Source: Reticulitermes lucifugus (lineage: Eukaryota; Arthropoda; Insecta; Blattodea; Rhinotermitidae). From it: DNA of 25,918 nt. Made by a program: the position numbers and the translations under genes. The notes beneath the pieces are model-generated. The model had not been told where the DNA came from. It made no database searches and was given only the letters and a program-made list of their open reading frames with translations. The stretch lies in NCBI GenBank assembly GCA_026260175.1, contig JAKCWW010005667.1, positions 1-25,918 on the forward strand. Direction: 5' to 3'. This document shows, in pieces, positions 22,701-25,918 of this stretch. Positions within the stretch are counted from its first letter, which is position 1. The number at the start of each line of letters is the position of its first letter.

Positions 22701-25617
22701 TCAGTTAATGGATGGCCAGATACAATGGATTTGTTAGTGACAGGAATTATGACACCTACACCAAATGGATGGTCAGATACAACAAATTTATGAATGGTAG
22801 GAATTATGACACCTACTCTGTTTCTGGATTTGGAATTAGAAAAATGTAAGCCCTTGATTTTTGTTGCACAGAGTGTACAAATGCACATTAGAGTGATCAT
22901 TTTTATAATTTTGTAGACTCTTCTAATTGAGGTTGCACTGCAGTACATGTTTATTATTCATTTAGTACTGGGAAAGAAGTTCTAATTTATTACATACATG
23001 TTACAGTACTCATAACTTTTTTACTAGTGTCTTGAATCTTTCTGTAGCAACTCATGGCCATTTAGCTGATCAGAAATTCCCATTTTTCTGGGACCTGAAG
23101 GTTTATTGCTGCTACTGGATCATACTCAGATCCAGCTGAGTCCTGCTTCTTTAACACCCATCTATTCCAAGATCTCGTTATGTGATTTTCTGCTTGTTAT
23201 TACGTCTCTCTCTTCGGTGTACTCCTTGGCAATTTGTTCTCAGTCACATGCACTGTATGTTCTTCCCCCATGGTGAGAGTCAAATTCTGCCACCCATATA
23301 AAACAGCAAGTAAATTGTAGTGCTGTGAAATAGTTAGAAACCTTTGATCATTTTATGGTAGTTATTTTTGAAAACAAATCTTAGAAAAGAGCTGCTAGAG
23401 ACAGGAAGTATTATTCATAGGGTATTCAAGGGGTATTCATAGAGAATAGCATGATAATGTCCATCATAACCTAAGGTTTGTAATTCCTTGTCCTTCCACA
23501 TATCATAAGCACCAAATCTGAACCCAGTATCTCTCCTGTAATGTTGTTTCTGAAGCCTCCTTTTACTTATGTAATAAGAAAAGATGCTGGACAGGTTCTG
23601 TGTTTGAGTCTGGTCACAGGGATCTGCTTGAGCCTGTTCGTGGTTGACTCACTCGCTCCAGATAAATGCTGGGATAGTGTCTTAAATTATGCCAGAACGC
23701 CTTTCACATCCTTTGCAGTTCATTATTCACTAATTCTATTTACTCTGTGCTACTGACAGCATCATTAAATTCACCATAAGTAAATTAATGAGATAATAAA
23801 TGAATATGAGTGTAAAGAAAGGAATAATACAATCTTTGGGATGTGATGTCACATAGTCTGGTACAAACTTGGATGAACCTACTGCCTCTATCCTCGGGGT
23901 AGAAGAGATGCTGCCGTCTTCTGCCCTGATGATGGAGGCAGTAGGTTTTTCTGAAACTTTGGTAGTTTTCTACCAGACTACACAGCATCACAGTGCAGAA
24001 GACAGTATTGTTTGTAGTCACCACCCTGAAAATCTCAGATCTCATATAAGATTATGTTCTTCTGACACGTGATACCATGTAGTTTAGTAGATAGATGTGA
24101 GGGTGAATTAGAAAATAAGCTTACATGGCACATAATTCCATAACTGAAGAACCAGCACTGATTGTGATTATATCAGGGGAATTAGTTGCTTGGGGATTAT
24201 CATCTGTTTCTAGCCCTCAAGCAGAATCTTGGAGGTCACAAATTTAAAGAGGATGGTAAAATGGAAGCATTGGGGACACAAAGGCTGATAGCATAGTACA
24301 CAGACTGACATCAATAGAGCATAGAAAAGCTGCATCATTTGAAAGAAAGTAGGCATTATAAGCTTTTCTCAAAACCTGTTATAAATTTTTTACAGTATTT
24401 TATAGTACTGCAAGGTTCAAGGCCCATATGTACAGATGTGGCTGTAGGTATTGTAATTGCAGATTTTGAATTTTGGTTGAAAATGTCCCTTAGGGCTGGA
24501 ACCATTCACTATATGCCACTTTGTGATGTCTGTGGTTTCTCTTGTTGAAAGAACAAATGACTTTTTAGGATCGTCTGTTAGCTGAGCTGTTGAAAGAACA
24601 TGAACAGTGGATTGTTACATACCATGAACATGACTCTTTGCTTGAAAACAAGGAAGAGGAAGAGCTTAATGAAGAGGAACGTAAGGCTGCATGGGAAGAC
24701 TATGAGAATGAGAAGAAGGGCAAGCTTCTTCCTGCACCAGGTATATCAGTTCCAAAATACAGTAATTTTACCACACTGCTTTGGCAGGGTCATTCCACCA
24801 CATATGTCAGTTCTAAAATACGGTAATTTGAGCACAGTTCTTGTTATTTGCAGTTCAGTTTGTTCTGTCATACTTTTTAATTTTAATTTTTGCAATTTTT
24901 TGGTCTAGGTATAGTGTTCAATGCAGCACGCAACCTAAACTTGCCAGCTCTTCGTGAAACCTTAAGGAAAGAGGTCGGTATAGGTTTGTTTGTTATATGT
25001 GAAATCAGTATGTAGGTCAGAAATCATTCAGTGGTTACAAAACTTTGGCATTTATAACTCTTGTGATTTTACTGTCTTTTATTTGTATTGTCAGTATTCG
25101 CCATGAGATACCTGGAACTGATTGCGTGAAGTTGGTTTCAAATCATTCAGTGGTTACAAAACTTTGGCATTTATAAATCTTGTGACCTTGCTTTTATTTG
25201 TATTGTCAGTATTCACCATGAGGTATCTTGGACTGATTGTGTGATGTTTTCTTTTATATATATGAACACAAATTTTTAATATGAATTTGTTGAAGTATTT
25301 CATTTCAGAAGAATGTAACTTATTAAGTAATGCAATGAACACATGAGTTGAAAAATGCTCTATCTAACAAATCCTTTAATATAACATGCATTATTTAATA
25401 CATTGTCAAATTATGTGTAGCATATATATTATTTGACATTTGAAATTTGGTATTTAAAGGTTATAAAATGTGTAGATGTGTTATGTAATCATTGTTGTTT
25501 GGTCAGAATCCCCATGCGACAGAAGAAGAACTTGATCTGAGACTGAGCATAGTTGTGAACCAGATTTATGAGTATGTGAACTCTTCAAAGAATGGGATGC
25601 CATCATCAAATGTACAG
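1593..25617 (+). CDS. ATRX: ATRX/XNP chromatin remodelling ATPase, internal part (14 exons)
   Basis: ATRX is a nuclear SNF2-family DNA translocase that works with DAXX-type partners on heterochromatin and histone H3.3 deposition (family knowledge). Joining 1593-1709, 4460-4623, 6994-7157, 10381-10518, 11633-11808, 15428-15676, 16587-16785, 17643-17802, 17956-18171, 19093-19270, 21711-21881, 24569-24740, 24909-24973 and 25507-25617 gives 2280 nt, 760 codons with no stop. ATPase motifs appear in order: HCMGLGKT (residues 30-37), VLVVCP, DEGH (156-159) instead of [27 protein letters not shown] and [15 protein letters not shown] plus the YHEHDSLL segment after the second lobe separates ATRX from RAD54 and ARIP4. 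An acidic/serine-rich linker splits the lobes, as in the vertebrate protein. There is no start codon, stop codon or promoter here; the gene continues on both sides. No frameshift or lost catalytic residue is seen, so the gene looks functional. Confidence 0.96.
2135..2172 (-). repeat. CTGATGA-hairpin motif, degenerate
   Basis: On the minus strand: CTGATGA (2164-2170), one T, then GACC-AAAAT-GGTC, followed by ACAATGTGC where intact copies have GAAACATGT. The stem is perfect but the GAAAC box is damaged. Adjoining minus-strand sequence looks like an old transposon end of unknown type. Confidence 0.4.
3363..3900 (+). mobile_element. Non-LTR retrotransposon 3' end (LINE), copy 2
   Basis: An open frame from 3451 to 3813 (TAA at 3814-3816) carries the post-reverse-transcriptase C-terminal signature of insect LINEs: [62 protein letters not shown] and [11 protein letters not shown]. 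Upstream, 3380-3450 still shows the REEHRLRL stretch but with a frameshift at about 3450. Downstream, 3817-3900 is 3' UTR shared with position 1-50. No reverse transcriptase domain remains, as expected of a 5'-truncated, dead copy. Same family as the pieces at 17020-17580 and 18335-18485. The clade is not assigned. Confidence 0.88.
4460..4623 (+). CDS. ATRX: ATRX exon b: motif Ia region
   Basis: 54 codons plus two bases (ends phase 2). It reads VVALVHTLL then [17 protein letters not shown], the SNF2 motif Ia block, and an acidic stretch ending VFELS. The donor is GTAATG at 4624. Reading straight through would give a TAA stop, so the two trailing A bases must join the first A of the next exon to make a lysine codon. 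The family's spacing to the next conserved block fits this. Confidence 0.94.
5145..5276 (+). mobile_element. Possible decayed LINE 3' piece with A-rich tail
   Basis: Translation gives [15 protein letters not shown], loosely like the kRLrWAGHv.r motif of LINE C-termini. It is followed by (ga)n at 5250-5258 and an A12 run around 5265, which could be a poly-A tail. Too degenerate to be sure. Confidence 0.3.
5465..5514 (-). ncRNA. Hammerhead-like motif, left palindrome arm
   Basis: On the minus strand: CTGATGA (complement of 5492-5498), C, GGTCAA-AGG-TTGACC, GAAA, C-ATAT-G, TC, GGG. It differs from the right-arm copy at one base in the motif (C for T before stem II). See the right-arm entry for the fold. 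Confidence 0.4.
6144..6211 (+). ncRNA. Hammerhead-like motif, right palindrome arm
   Basis: Core CTGATGA at 6158-6164. Stem II is 6166-6171 with 6175-6180 (GGTCAA/TTGACC, loop AGG), then GAAA 6181-6184. Stem III is minimal: A6184-T6191 and C6185-G6190 with loop ATAT. The predicted cleavage site follows C6192. Stem I is CCC 6155-6157 with GGG 6193-6195 and an outer GTAGT 6144-6148 with ACTAC 6207-6211, separated by an internal loop. This is the order of a type I hammerhead ribozyme. The flaw is an unpaired T6165 between the core and stem II, which may prevent catalysis. Confidence 0.4.
6884..6970 (+). repeat. (TTG)n / (TGC)n microsatellite at the exon c acceptor
   Basis: Two TTG tracts (about 6884-6903 and 6940-6970) flank an interrupted TGC/GCC stretch. 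The tract ends 21 bases before the AG of exon c, so its length may affect acceptor strength. Open reading through it gives only poly-C and poly-L. Confidence 0.9.
6994..7157 (+). CDS. ATRX: ATRX exon c: lobe 1, [14 protein letters not shown]
   Basis: One base completing a split lysine codon, 54 codons, then one base (phase 1). It contains the [18 protein letters not shown] block, matching the vertebrate GGVMIIGYEMYRNL, and ends TLIDPG. The acceptor cag at 6991-6993 sits 20 bases after a long (TTG)n tract that acts as, or replaces, the polypyrimidine tract. The donor is gtgaaa. Length equals that of the previous exon (164 nt). Confidence 0.94.
7495..7645 (+). repeat. Dispersed arthropod repeat with relic frame
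   Basis: Relic translation [11 protein letters not shown], then FPGTH, then GGPQ, matches a frame I recall as widely dispersed in insect genomes ([10 protein letters not shown]...PGTHW...GP). Stops interrupt it. Family and mobilising enzyme are unknown to me. Confidence 0.5.
8270..9149 (+). mobile_element. Tigger-like (pogo/Tc1-mariner superfamily) transposon, decayed
   Basis: A relic transposase can be followed from about 8370 to 9030. Recognisable parts are DPDVQEALN, a CENP-B-type helix-turn-helix ([20 protein letters not shown] with the following QWKSGHDIK), WKSTKLP, and the start of the DDE domain ([13 protein letters not shown], normally DADETGL), then [10 protein letters not shown] and [14 protein letters not shown]. 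In-frame stops occur at 8438-8440, 8801-8803 and later, and the catalytic C-terminal half is deleted after about 9030. The right end is ...ccaattaattggaatcctctg (ends 9147) followed by TA at 9148-9149, fitting a TA target duplication. No convincing left terminal repeat was found, so the start is approximate. Confidence 0.82.
9895..10165 (+). mobile_element. GC-rich tRNA-derived SINE
   Basis: Box B-like GGATCAAATCC at 9950-9960, then a GC-rich body (CAGTGGGGGCGGGATTTTC..., GTGGTGCCGACCACCC, CTAGTGCC, CTCTACCTCCA-type) ending in an acctttatttttac tail. The body matches a SINE I recall from cockroach/termite genomes that ends in (CCTTTA)n. Base composition contrasts sharply with the AT-rich intron. 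Open frames at 9918-10127 (+) and 9942-10136 (-) are by-products of high GC. Confidence 0.7.
10381..10518 (+). CDS. ATRX: ATRX exon d: DEGH box and motif III
   Basis: Two bases plus 45 codons plus one base. It encodes [15 protein letters not shown], the Walker B/motif II with DEGH (residues 156-159), then [15 protein letters not shown], motif III, which couples ATP hydrolysis to DNA movement. DEGH in place of DEAH is a hallmark of the ATRX/ARIP4 branch. Acceptor ccattttcag, donor gtaagt (consensus). Confidence 0.96.
10549..10995 (-). mobile_element. Pogo/Tigger-like transposase C-terminus, truncated
   Basis: On the minus strand, 10995 down to the TAG at 10754-10756 reads [35 protein letters not shown], one TAA stop, then [10 protein letters not shown] and an acidic tail ([19 protein letters not shown]). 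This is the typical end of CENP-B/pogo-type DDE transposases (..W..I....I..SFKKCGI...DG.ED). Beyond the stop, at 10549-10605, a sequence starting TACCGTACTGACCCAAATAT resembles the terminal repeat of this class (insect form ACCGTATTGACCCGAATATAAG, from memory). The 5' two-thirds is absent. It differs from the element at 8270-9149. Confidence 0.75.
11346..11387 (+). repeat. CTGATGA-hairpin-GAAAC motif
   Basis: CTGATGA at 11351-11357, one T, stem GACTT/AAGTT (11359-11363 with 11368-11372, one G-T pair), GAAAC at 11373-11377, then ATGTT and GCTGG. AGC before the core (11348-11350) can pair with GCT (11383-11385), extended by wobble pairs. Same layout as in the palindrome arms, but the stem III loop would be only 2 nt. 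Confidence 0.4.
11633..11808 (+). CDS. ATRX: ATRX exon e: [14 protein letters not shown] block
   Basis: Two bases completing a tyrosine codon plus 58 codons, ending phase 0. It carries [27 protein letters not shown] and [13 protein letters not shown], the helical protrusion between motifs III and IV that is specific to SNF2 proteins and close to the vertebrate ATRX sequence. Acceptor tttgtttaccag, donor gtacat. Confidence 0.95.
12340..12485 (+). repeat. Dispersed repeat with TTGAAGA-hairpin-GAAACGTCGG
   Basis: TTGAAGA at 12388-12394, T, perfect 5-bp stem GGGAC/GTCCC (12396-12400 with 12410-12414), GAAACGTCGG, then TAATTACCACACAATGCTAC and AATATCCCAGAAGAGCGCAG. The downstream part parallels the TACCAGACTACAC...CAGAAGACAG segment of the repeat at 23837-24060, so both are one superfamily. 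Confidence 0.6.
13158..13304. repeat. Perfect 51-bp inverted repeat (hairpin element)
   Basis: Arms 13158-13208 and 13254-13304 are exact reverse complements (51/51), ending aattaattaaatag; the spacer is 45 nt. The spacer, read on the minus strand, carries TGAAGATGG-ACCTAGGT-AA-GAAACACG, the recurring motif. Arm identity implies a young insertion or strong maintenance. No enzyme is encoded; a MITE-like foldback is the best description. Confidence 0.92.
13918..14018. repeat. Foldback repeat, copy A (26-bp arms)
   Basis: Arms 13918-13943 and 13993-14018 pair as CTGGRATGTGAWGTCATGTAGTCTGG with its complement (2 mismatches). The interior (13955-13992, minus strand) contains CCCTGAACAAGG... then TCTCTGAAACAGC, a degenerate version of the recurring motif. 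Arm sequence is shared with the repeat at 23837-24060. Confidence 0.8.
14411..14437 (+). promoter_or_regulatory. Candidate TATA box and initiator
   Basis: TATAAAAA at 14411-14418 with an initiator-like TCAGG whose A is 14437, 26 nt from the first T. It lies about 100-125 nt upstream of a signal-peptide-like first exon. Consensus quality is good, but short TATA matches are common in AT-rich introns. Confidence 0.25.
14536..15244 (+). CDS. Possible nested two-exon secreted mini-gene
   Basis: Speculative. Exon 1 would be 14536-14587: [17 protein letters not shown] plus one base, a convincing signal peptide core, with donor GTAGGA. Exon 2 would be 15090-15241 after a strong pyrimidine-rich acceptor (ttctccttttactag). 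Joining them continues [12 protein letters not shown] and leaves 68 residues before TGA at 15242-15244. Phase-1 introns at the end of a signal peptide are typical of insect secreted proteins. The mature part has a single cysteine and no family I recognise. It could be a retained relic of an unrelated gene carried by a transposon, or chance. Exon 2 is in the same frame as ATRX exon f downstream. Confidence 0.22.
14770..15012 (-). repeat. CpG-rich block of unknown origin
   Basis: A stretch with many CpG dinucleotides (dense in 14860-15005) inside a CpG-poor intron, open for 80 codons on the minus strand (ATG at 15012; contains [29 protein letters not shown]). I do not recognise the protein. Composition suggests a recent insertion or an unmethylated segment; a dispersed repeat is most likely. 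Confidence 0.4.
15269..15427 (+). other. In-frame open extension upstream of ATRX exon f
   Basis: ATG at 15269 in good context (caagATGg) opens 53 codons, [19 protein letters not shown] and onward, that run in frame across the acceptor into exon f. If transcribed from within the intron, it would give an ATRX form lacking the first ATPase lobe. No homology is recognised; a chance frame remains possible. Confidence 0.25.
15428..15676 (+). CDS. ATRX: ATRX exon f: FLPPKHEYV to LSRIWTHP
   Basis: 83 codons, phase 0 at both ends, so skipping it would keep the frame. It contains [28 protein letters not shown] and [14 protein letters not shown], conserved in ATRX at the hinge between the lobes. The frame is unusual in being open on both sides: 53 codons upstream (ATG at 15269) and 62 codons past the donor (TAA at 15863-15865). 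Intron retention or an alternative start here would not truncate immediately. Confidence 0.95.
15677..16586 (+). other. ATRX intron
   Basis: A 910-nt intron. The first 186 nt continue the exon f frame without stop (to TAA at 15863-15865). A hAT-type element occupies 16101-16411. Nothing else is identified. Confidence 0.8.
16101..16411. mobile_element. Non-autonomous hAT-type element (MITE)
   Basis: Left end CAGTGGCTTCCAATATGTGG and right end, complemented, CAGTAGTTCCCAGACTTTCC: the CAGTGGTTCTCAA-type terminus of hAT elements. It is flanked by an 8-bp target duplication, GTACAGAG (16093-16100) and GTTCAGTG (16412-16419), 6 of 8 identical. The body has no transposase. Length about 311 bp. Confidence 0.82.
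16587..16785 (+). CDS. ATRX: ATRX exon g: acidic/basic linker between lobes
   Basis: 66 codons plus one base. Low-complexity: [20 protein letters not shown], then [10 protein letters not shown] and a basic run with STRR, NTRS and TRSK. It corresponds to the Ser/Asp-rich insertion between the ATPase lobes of ATRX (vertebrate match around DVEVIKVWNSRSR). Conservation is weak here, so the assignment rests on phase continuity, position, gttgcag acceptor and gtgagt donor. Confidence 0.88.
17020..17580 (+). mobile_element. LINE 3' fragment, copy 3, interrupted
   Basis: The first piece, 17020-17146, gives relics of [17 protein letters not shown] (compare [16 protein letters not shown] of copy 2). 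The second, 17405-17580, gives GWTRHVQ-MGQ and [13 protein letters not shown] (compare [10 protein letters not shown] and [14 protein letters not shown]). Many stops and indels; much older than the copy at 3363-3900. A SINE sits between the pieces. Confidence 0.6.
17147..17404 (+). mobile_element. tRNA-derived SINE inserted in the LINE
   Basis: The tRNA-like head gggctactgagcaggttgat (box A-like) and agttcaaatctt (box B, about 17211-17222) are followed by a body with GAGGTCTTCACCAGTTTCC and GATTAGGCCATGGCTGCTTC, which matches the insect SINE body I recall as TTAGGCCACGGCCGCTTCCTTCC. Short direct repeats AGGATGG at 17140-17146 and 17405-17411 flank it and mark a probable target duplication. 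Confidence 0.7.
17643..17802 (+). CDS. ATRX: ATRX exon h: start of lobe 2
   Basis: Two bases plus 52 codons plus two bases. It reads [20 protein letters not shown] then [19 protein letters not shown], matching the WYKDFV...HSGKMVLLFEIL segment that opens the helicase C-terminal lobe in vertebrate ATRX. The acceptor ttttag is short; the donor is consensus gtgagt. The following intron is only 153 nt. Confidence 0.94.
17956..18171 (+). CDS. ATRX: ATRX exon i: motif [16 protein letters not shown]
   Basis: One base plus 71 codons plus two bases. It encodes [18 protein letters not shown] (motif IV) and [15 protein letters not shown] (motif IVa, the RLDGST element shared by SNF2 enzymes), ending FNREDNHR. 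Acceptor ctatttcag; the donor GTCTGT at 18172 is weak. A split arginine codon (AG|G) joins it to the next exon, giving the family's expected R-x-RLFIIST. Confidence 0.95.
18172..19092 (+). other. ATRX intron
   Basis: A 921-nt intron with a LINE piece at 18335-18485. The rest (18490-19080) shows no recognisable element. It ends with ctgatctgcag before exon j. Confidence 0.8.
18335..18485 (+). mobile_element. LINE 3' fragment, copy 4
   Basis: Relic frames [17 protein letters not shown] and the equivalent of [16 protein letters not shown] (tgatttgtactcttctcaaaatattatt) align with 3415-3560 of copy 2. It stops before the RRMRWVGH part. Confidence 0.65.
19093..19270 (+). CDS. ATRX: ATRX exon j: motifs V and VI
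   Basis: One base plus 59 codons, ending phase 0. It contains [20 protein letters not shown] (motif V), [13 protein letters not shown], and [14 protein letters not shown] (motif VI, with the arginine fingers R569 and R572 of this segment), then YIYRFLAQ. All residues needed for ATP hydrolysis are present. Human ATRX has GSLG where this gene has GGLG, the more usual SNF2 form. Donor gtatgc. Confidence 0.97.
19271..21710 (+). other. ATRX intron
   Basis: A 2440-nt intron. A SINE lies at 20555-20785 and a C10 run at 21127-21136. 19300-20550 and 20800-21700 contain no gene or repeat I can name; open frames there are short and without domains. Confidence 0.8.
20555..20785 (+). mobile_element. tRNA-derived SINE
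   Basis: Box A-like TGGCATGCTGTTAGGTAG at about 20559-20576 and box B GGTTTCAATCC at 20603-20613, properly spaced. The body contains GGACAAAGTGGCACTGGGAC, and the tail tagcaattgacagtgtcattaaataaaa resembles insect SINE tails ending in CATTAAATAAA. Confidence 0.7.
21711..21881 (+). CDS. ATRX: ATRX exon k: [14 protein letters not shown]
   Basis: 57 codons, phase 0 at both ends. It reads [20 protein letters not shown] then [20 protein letters not shown], the post-motif VI brace helix block that is almost identical across ATRX proteins. It ends RPTPILPK. Acceptor ttcattccag, donor gtttgt. The intron before it is about 2.4 kb. Confidence 0.96.
22030..22165 (+). mobile_element. LINE 3' end with (ATG)n tail
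   Basis: Relic frame [20 protein letters not shown] then GTDHTA, followed by a short ATGATGATGATG run at about 22148-22160. This matches the C-terminal tail and microsatellite end of a different insect LINE family (YQPxGKRxxGRPxKRLLD..., from memory). Confidence 0.6.
22707..22820. repeat. Tandem duplication, 2 x 57 bp
   Basis: 22707-22763 and 22764-22820 are adjacent direct repeats sharing aatggatggycagataca and aggaattatgacacctac. The 57-nt period is a multiple of three and the minus strand stays open through both copies ([17 protein letters not shown]), but no gene context exists. Confidence 0.8.
23585..23795 (+). mobile_element. SINE-like repeat
   Basis: Box B-like gtttgagtctggtc near 23601, then a body with ccagataaatgctgggatag, ending ctactgacagcatcattaaat. 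That ending is close to the tail of the SINE at 20555-20785 (gacagtgtcattaaat). The head differs, so a related but distinct SINE. Confidence 0.45.
23837..24060 (+). repeat. Foldback repeat, copy B, with CTGATGA...GAAAC
   Basis: Outer arms: 23840-23864 (gtgatgtcacatagtctggtac) against 23970-23993 (taccagactacacagcatcac). Inner arms are exact over 11 nt: CCTACTGCCTC 23878-23888 and GAGGCAGTAGG 23935-23945. CTGATGA at 23926-23932 and GAAAC at 23953-23957 lie in the loop and right arm. The sequence continues CAGAAGACAG and ACCACCCTGAAAATCTCAGA to about 24045, a tail I recall as common in insects. Same family as 13918-14018 and 12340-12485. Confidence 0.7.
24180..24340 (+). mobile_element. mariner-type transposase C-terminal relic
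   Basis: The frame [20 protein letters not shown], then [14 protein letters not shown], stop, TD, stop, HQ, stop, SIEKL aligns with the end of insect mariner transposases (SDYHLF..LK..LGG..F..D.EV...V..WL......Y..GI.KLV). The DxD catalytic aspartate region upstream is gone. Open frames overlapping it are unrelated. Confidence 0.7.
24569..24740 (+). CDS. ATRX: ATRX exon l: YHEHDSLL acidic helix
   Basis: 57 codons plus one base. It encodes [46 protein letters not shown] and KKG, matching the diagnostic ATRX segment [25 protein letters not shown]. Highly charged and probably helical. Acceptor ctttttag, donor gtatat. The next intron is only 168 nt. Confidence 0.95.
24909..24973 (+). CDS. ATRX: ATRX exon m: short C-terminal exon
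   Basis: Two bases plus 21 codons: [21 protein letters not shown] 65-nt micro-exon without strong family conservation. It is supported by flanking consensus sites (tttggtctag, gtcggt), exact phase fit, and a coherent frame into the next exon. A second GT at 24979 would break phase with the next exon, so the first is preferred. Confidence 0.82.
24974..25506 (+). other. ATRX intron with 110-bp tandem duplication
   Basis: A 533-nt intron. About half is a direct duplication (25021-25246). The rest is AT-rich and unremarkable. Confidence 0.8.
25021..25246. repeat. Tandem direct repeat, about 2 x 110 bp
   Basis: 25021-25131 and 25140-25246 share aaatcattcagtggttacaa, aactttggcatttataa, tttatttgtattgtcagtat and ccatgaggta with about 10% divergence and small indels. 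A local segmental duplication within the intron. Confidence 0.9.
25507..25617 (+). CDS. ATRX: ATRX exon n: C-terminal region
   Basis: 37 codons, phase 0 at both ends: [20 protein letters not shown] then [13 protein letters not shown]. It is probably a helical segment downstream of the remodeller core. Conservation is low, so support comes from the open frame, the ggtcag acceptor, the gtattt donor and phase. It corresponds in position to the region before the vertebrate Q-rich tail. The next exon is beyond the window. Confidence 0.82.
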
Positions 25618-25918
25618 GTATTTTAACAGATAAATATACACATGTGGTCTCATATATAACTGGACACACTTTGTTAAATATATGTTGTCAATGGTCACCT
25701 TTAAAGTACTTGCCATCTGATTTTAAATGTACTAAGTAGTTCTGGATGAAGAATTCACTGGCTATTCTTTACAGATGCCAGAAGTCACCAGAATGCATTG
25801 GCAAGGTGTATTACAGTAAAACCTCGATGCATCGTTTTTTAGGGGGATGGAAAACAAAATGATATATAGGGGAAAACAATAGTACTGGGAAACCATTAAA
25901 AATTATAGATAAGAACAA
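25618..25918 (+). other. ATRX intron (5' part) to window edge
   Basis: Starts with donor gtattt. Unremarkable until 25812, where a transposon end begins. No further exon is visible. Confidence 0.75.
25812..25918 (+). mobile_element. pogo/Tigger-type terminal repeat, cut by window edge
   Basis: TA (25812-25813) followed by CAGTAAAACCTCGATGCATC, the CAGTARAACCYCG-type terminus of Tigger/pogo elements and their MITEs. It continues with gttttttagggggatgg and aaaacaaaatgatatatagg. The other end is outside the window. Confidence 0.6.

Larger units (their letters stand above)
21882..24568 (+). other. ATRX intron
   Basis: A 2687-nt intron with a LINE tail (22030-22165), a 57-bp tandem duplication (22707-22820), a SINE (23585-23795), a foldback repeat (23837-24060) and a mariner relic (24180-24340). 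22170-22700 and 22830-23580 contain nothing I can identify. Confidence 0.8.

Noticed and set aside
24974..24985. Alternative donor at 24979 for exon m
   Set aside because: It would end the exon in phase 1 and put the next exon out of frame; the donor at 24974 preserves phase.
1..25918. tRNA, rRNA, CRISPR array or bacterial operon
   Set aside because: No complete tRNA fold, no rRNA segments and no regularly spaced repeats seen; tRNA-like boxes present belong to SINEs.

Overview
This window is eukaryotic and lies inside one large gene. Fourteen exons on the + strand between 1593 and 25617 encode 760 uninterrupted residues of ATRX (XNP-type), the Rad54-like SNF2-family chromatin remodelling ATPase. 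All splice sites are GT-AG and every exon junction keeps phase. The segment runs from the Walker A motif through both ATPase lobes (DEGH box, LTGTPLQNN, the GGLGIN and [11 protein letters not shown] motifs) into the conserved acidic region after the second lobe. The 5' exons (histone-binding part and first Q/ATP-contact motif) lie upstream of the window and the C-terminal exons lie downstream.

Coding sequence is only about 9% of the window. The rest is AT-rich intron filled with decayed mobile elements: 3' ends of non-LTR retrotransposons, tRNA-derived SINEs, Tigger/pogo-like and mariner transposase remnants, a short hAT-type element with an 8-bp target duplication, and several inverted-repeat (foldback) elements. 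Gene structure and repeat families point to an insect. The LINE 3' end and the SINE tails look like those I recall from cockroaches and termites (Blattodea); that is a judgement from memory, not a database result.

Layout. 1-1592: intron. 1593-1709: Walker A exon. 1710-4459: intron with a LINE 3' fragment. 4460-4623: exon 2. 4624-6993: intron dominated by an 865-bp near-perfect palindrome. 6994-7157: exon 3. 7158-10380: intron with a Tigger-like transposon and a GC-rich SINE. 10381-10518: exon 4 (DEGH). 10519-11632: intron with an antisense pogo-like transposase tail. 11633-11808: exon 5. 11809-15427: intron with two foldback elements and a possible nested secreted-peptide gene. 15428-19270: exons 6-10, with a hAT element, a SINE inserted in a LINE, and another LINE piece between them. 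21711-21881: exon 11. 24569-25617: exons 12-14. The window ends at what looks like the terminal repeat of another pogo/Tigger-type element.

The most interesting non-genic signal is a recurring short structure, CTGAWGA - hairpin - GAAAC, found about eight times in the introns on both strands. Four of the host elements are long inverted repeats. In the two arms of the 5396-6260 palindrome it has nearly the layout of a minimal type I hammerhead ribozyme, the kind carried by Penelope-like retroelements. One extra nucleotide before stem II makes activity uncertain.
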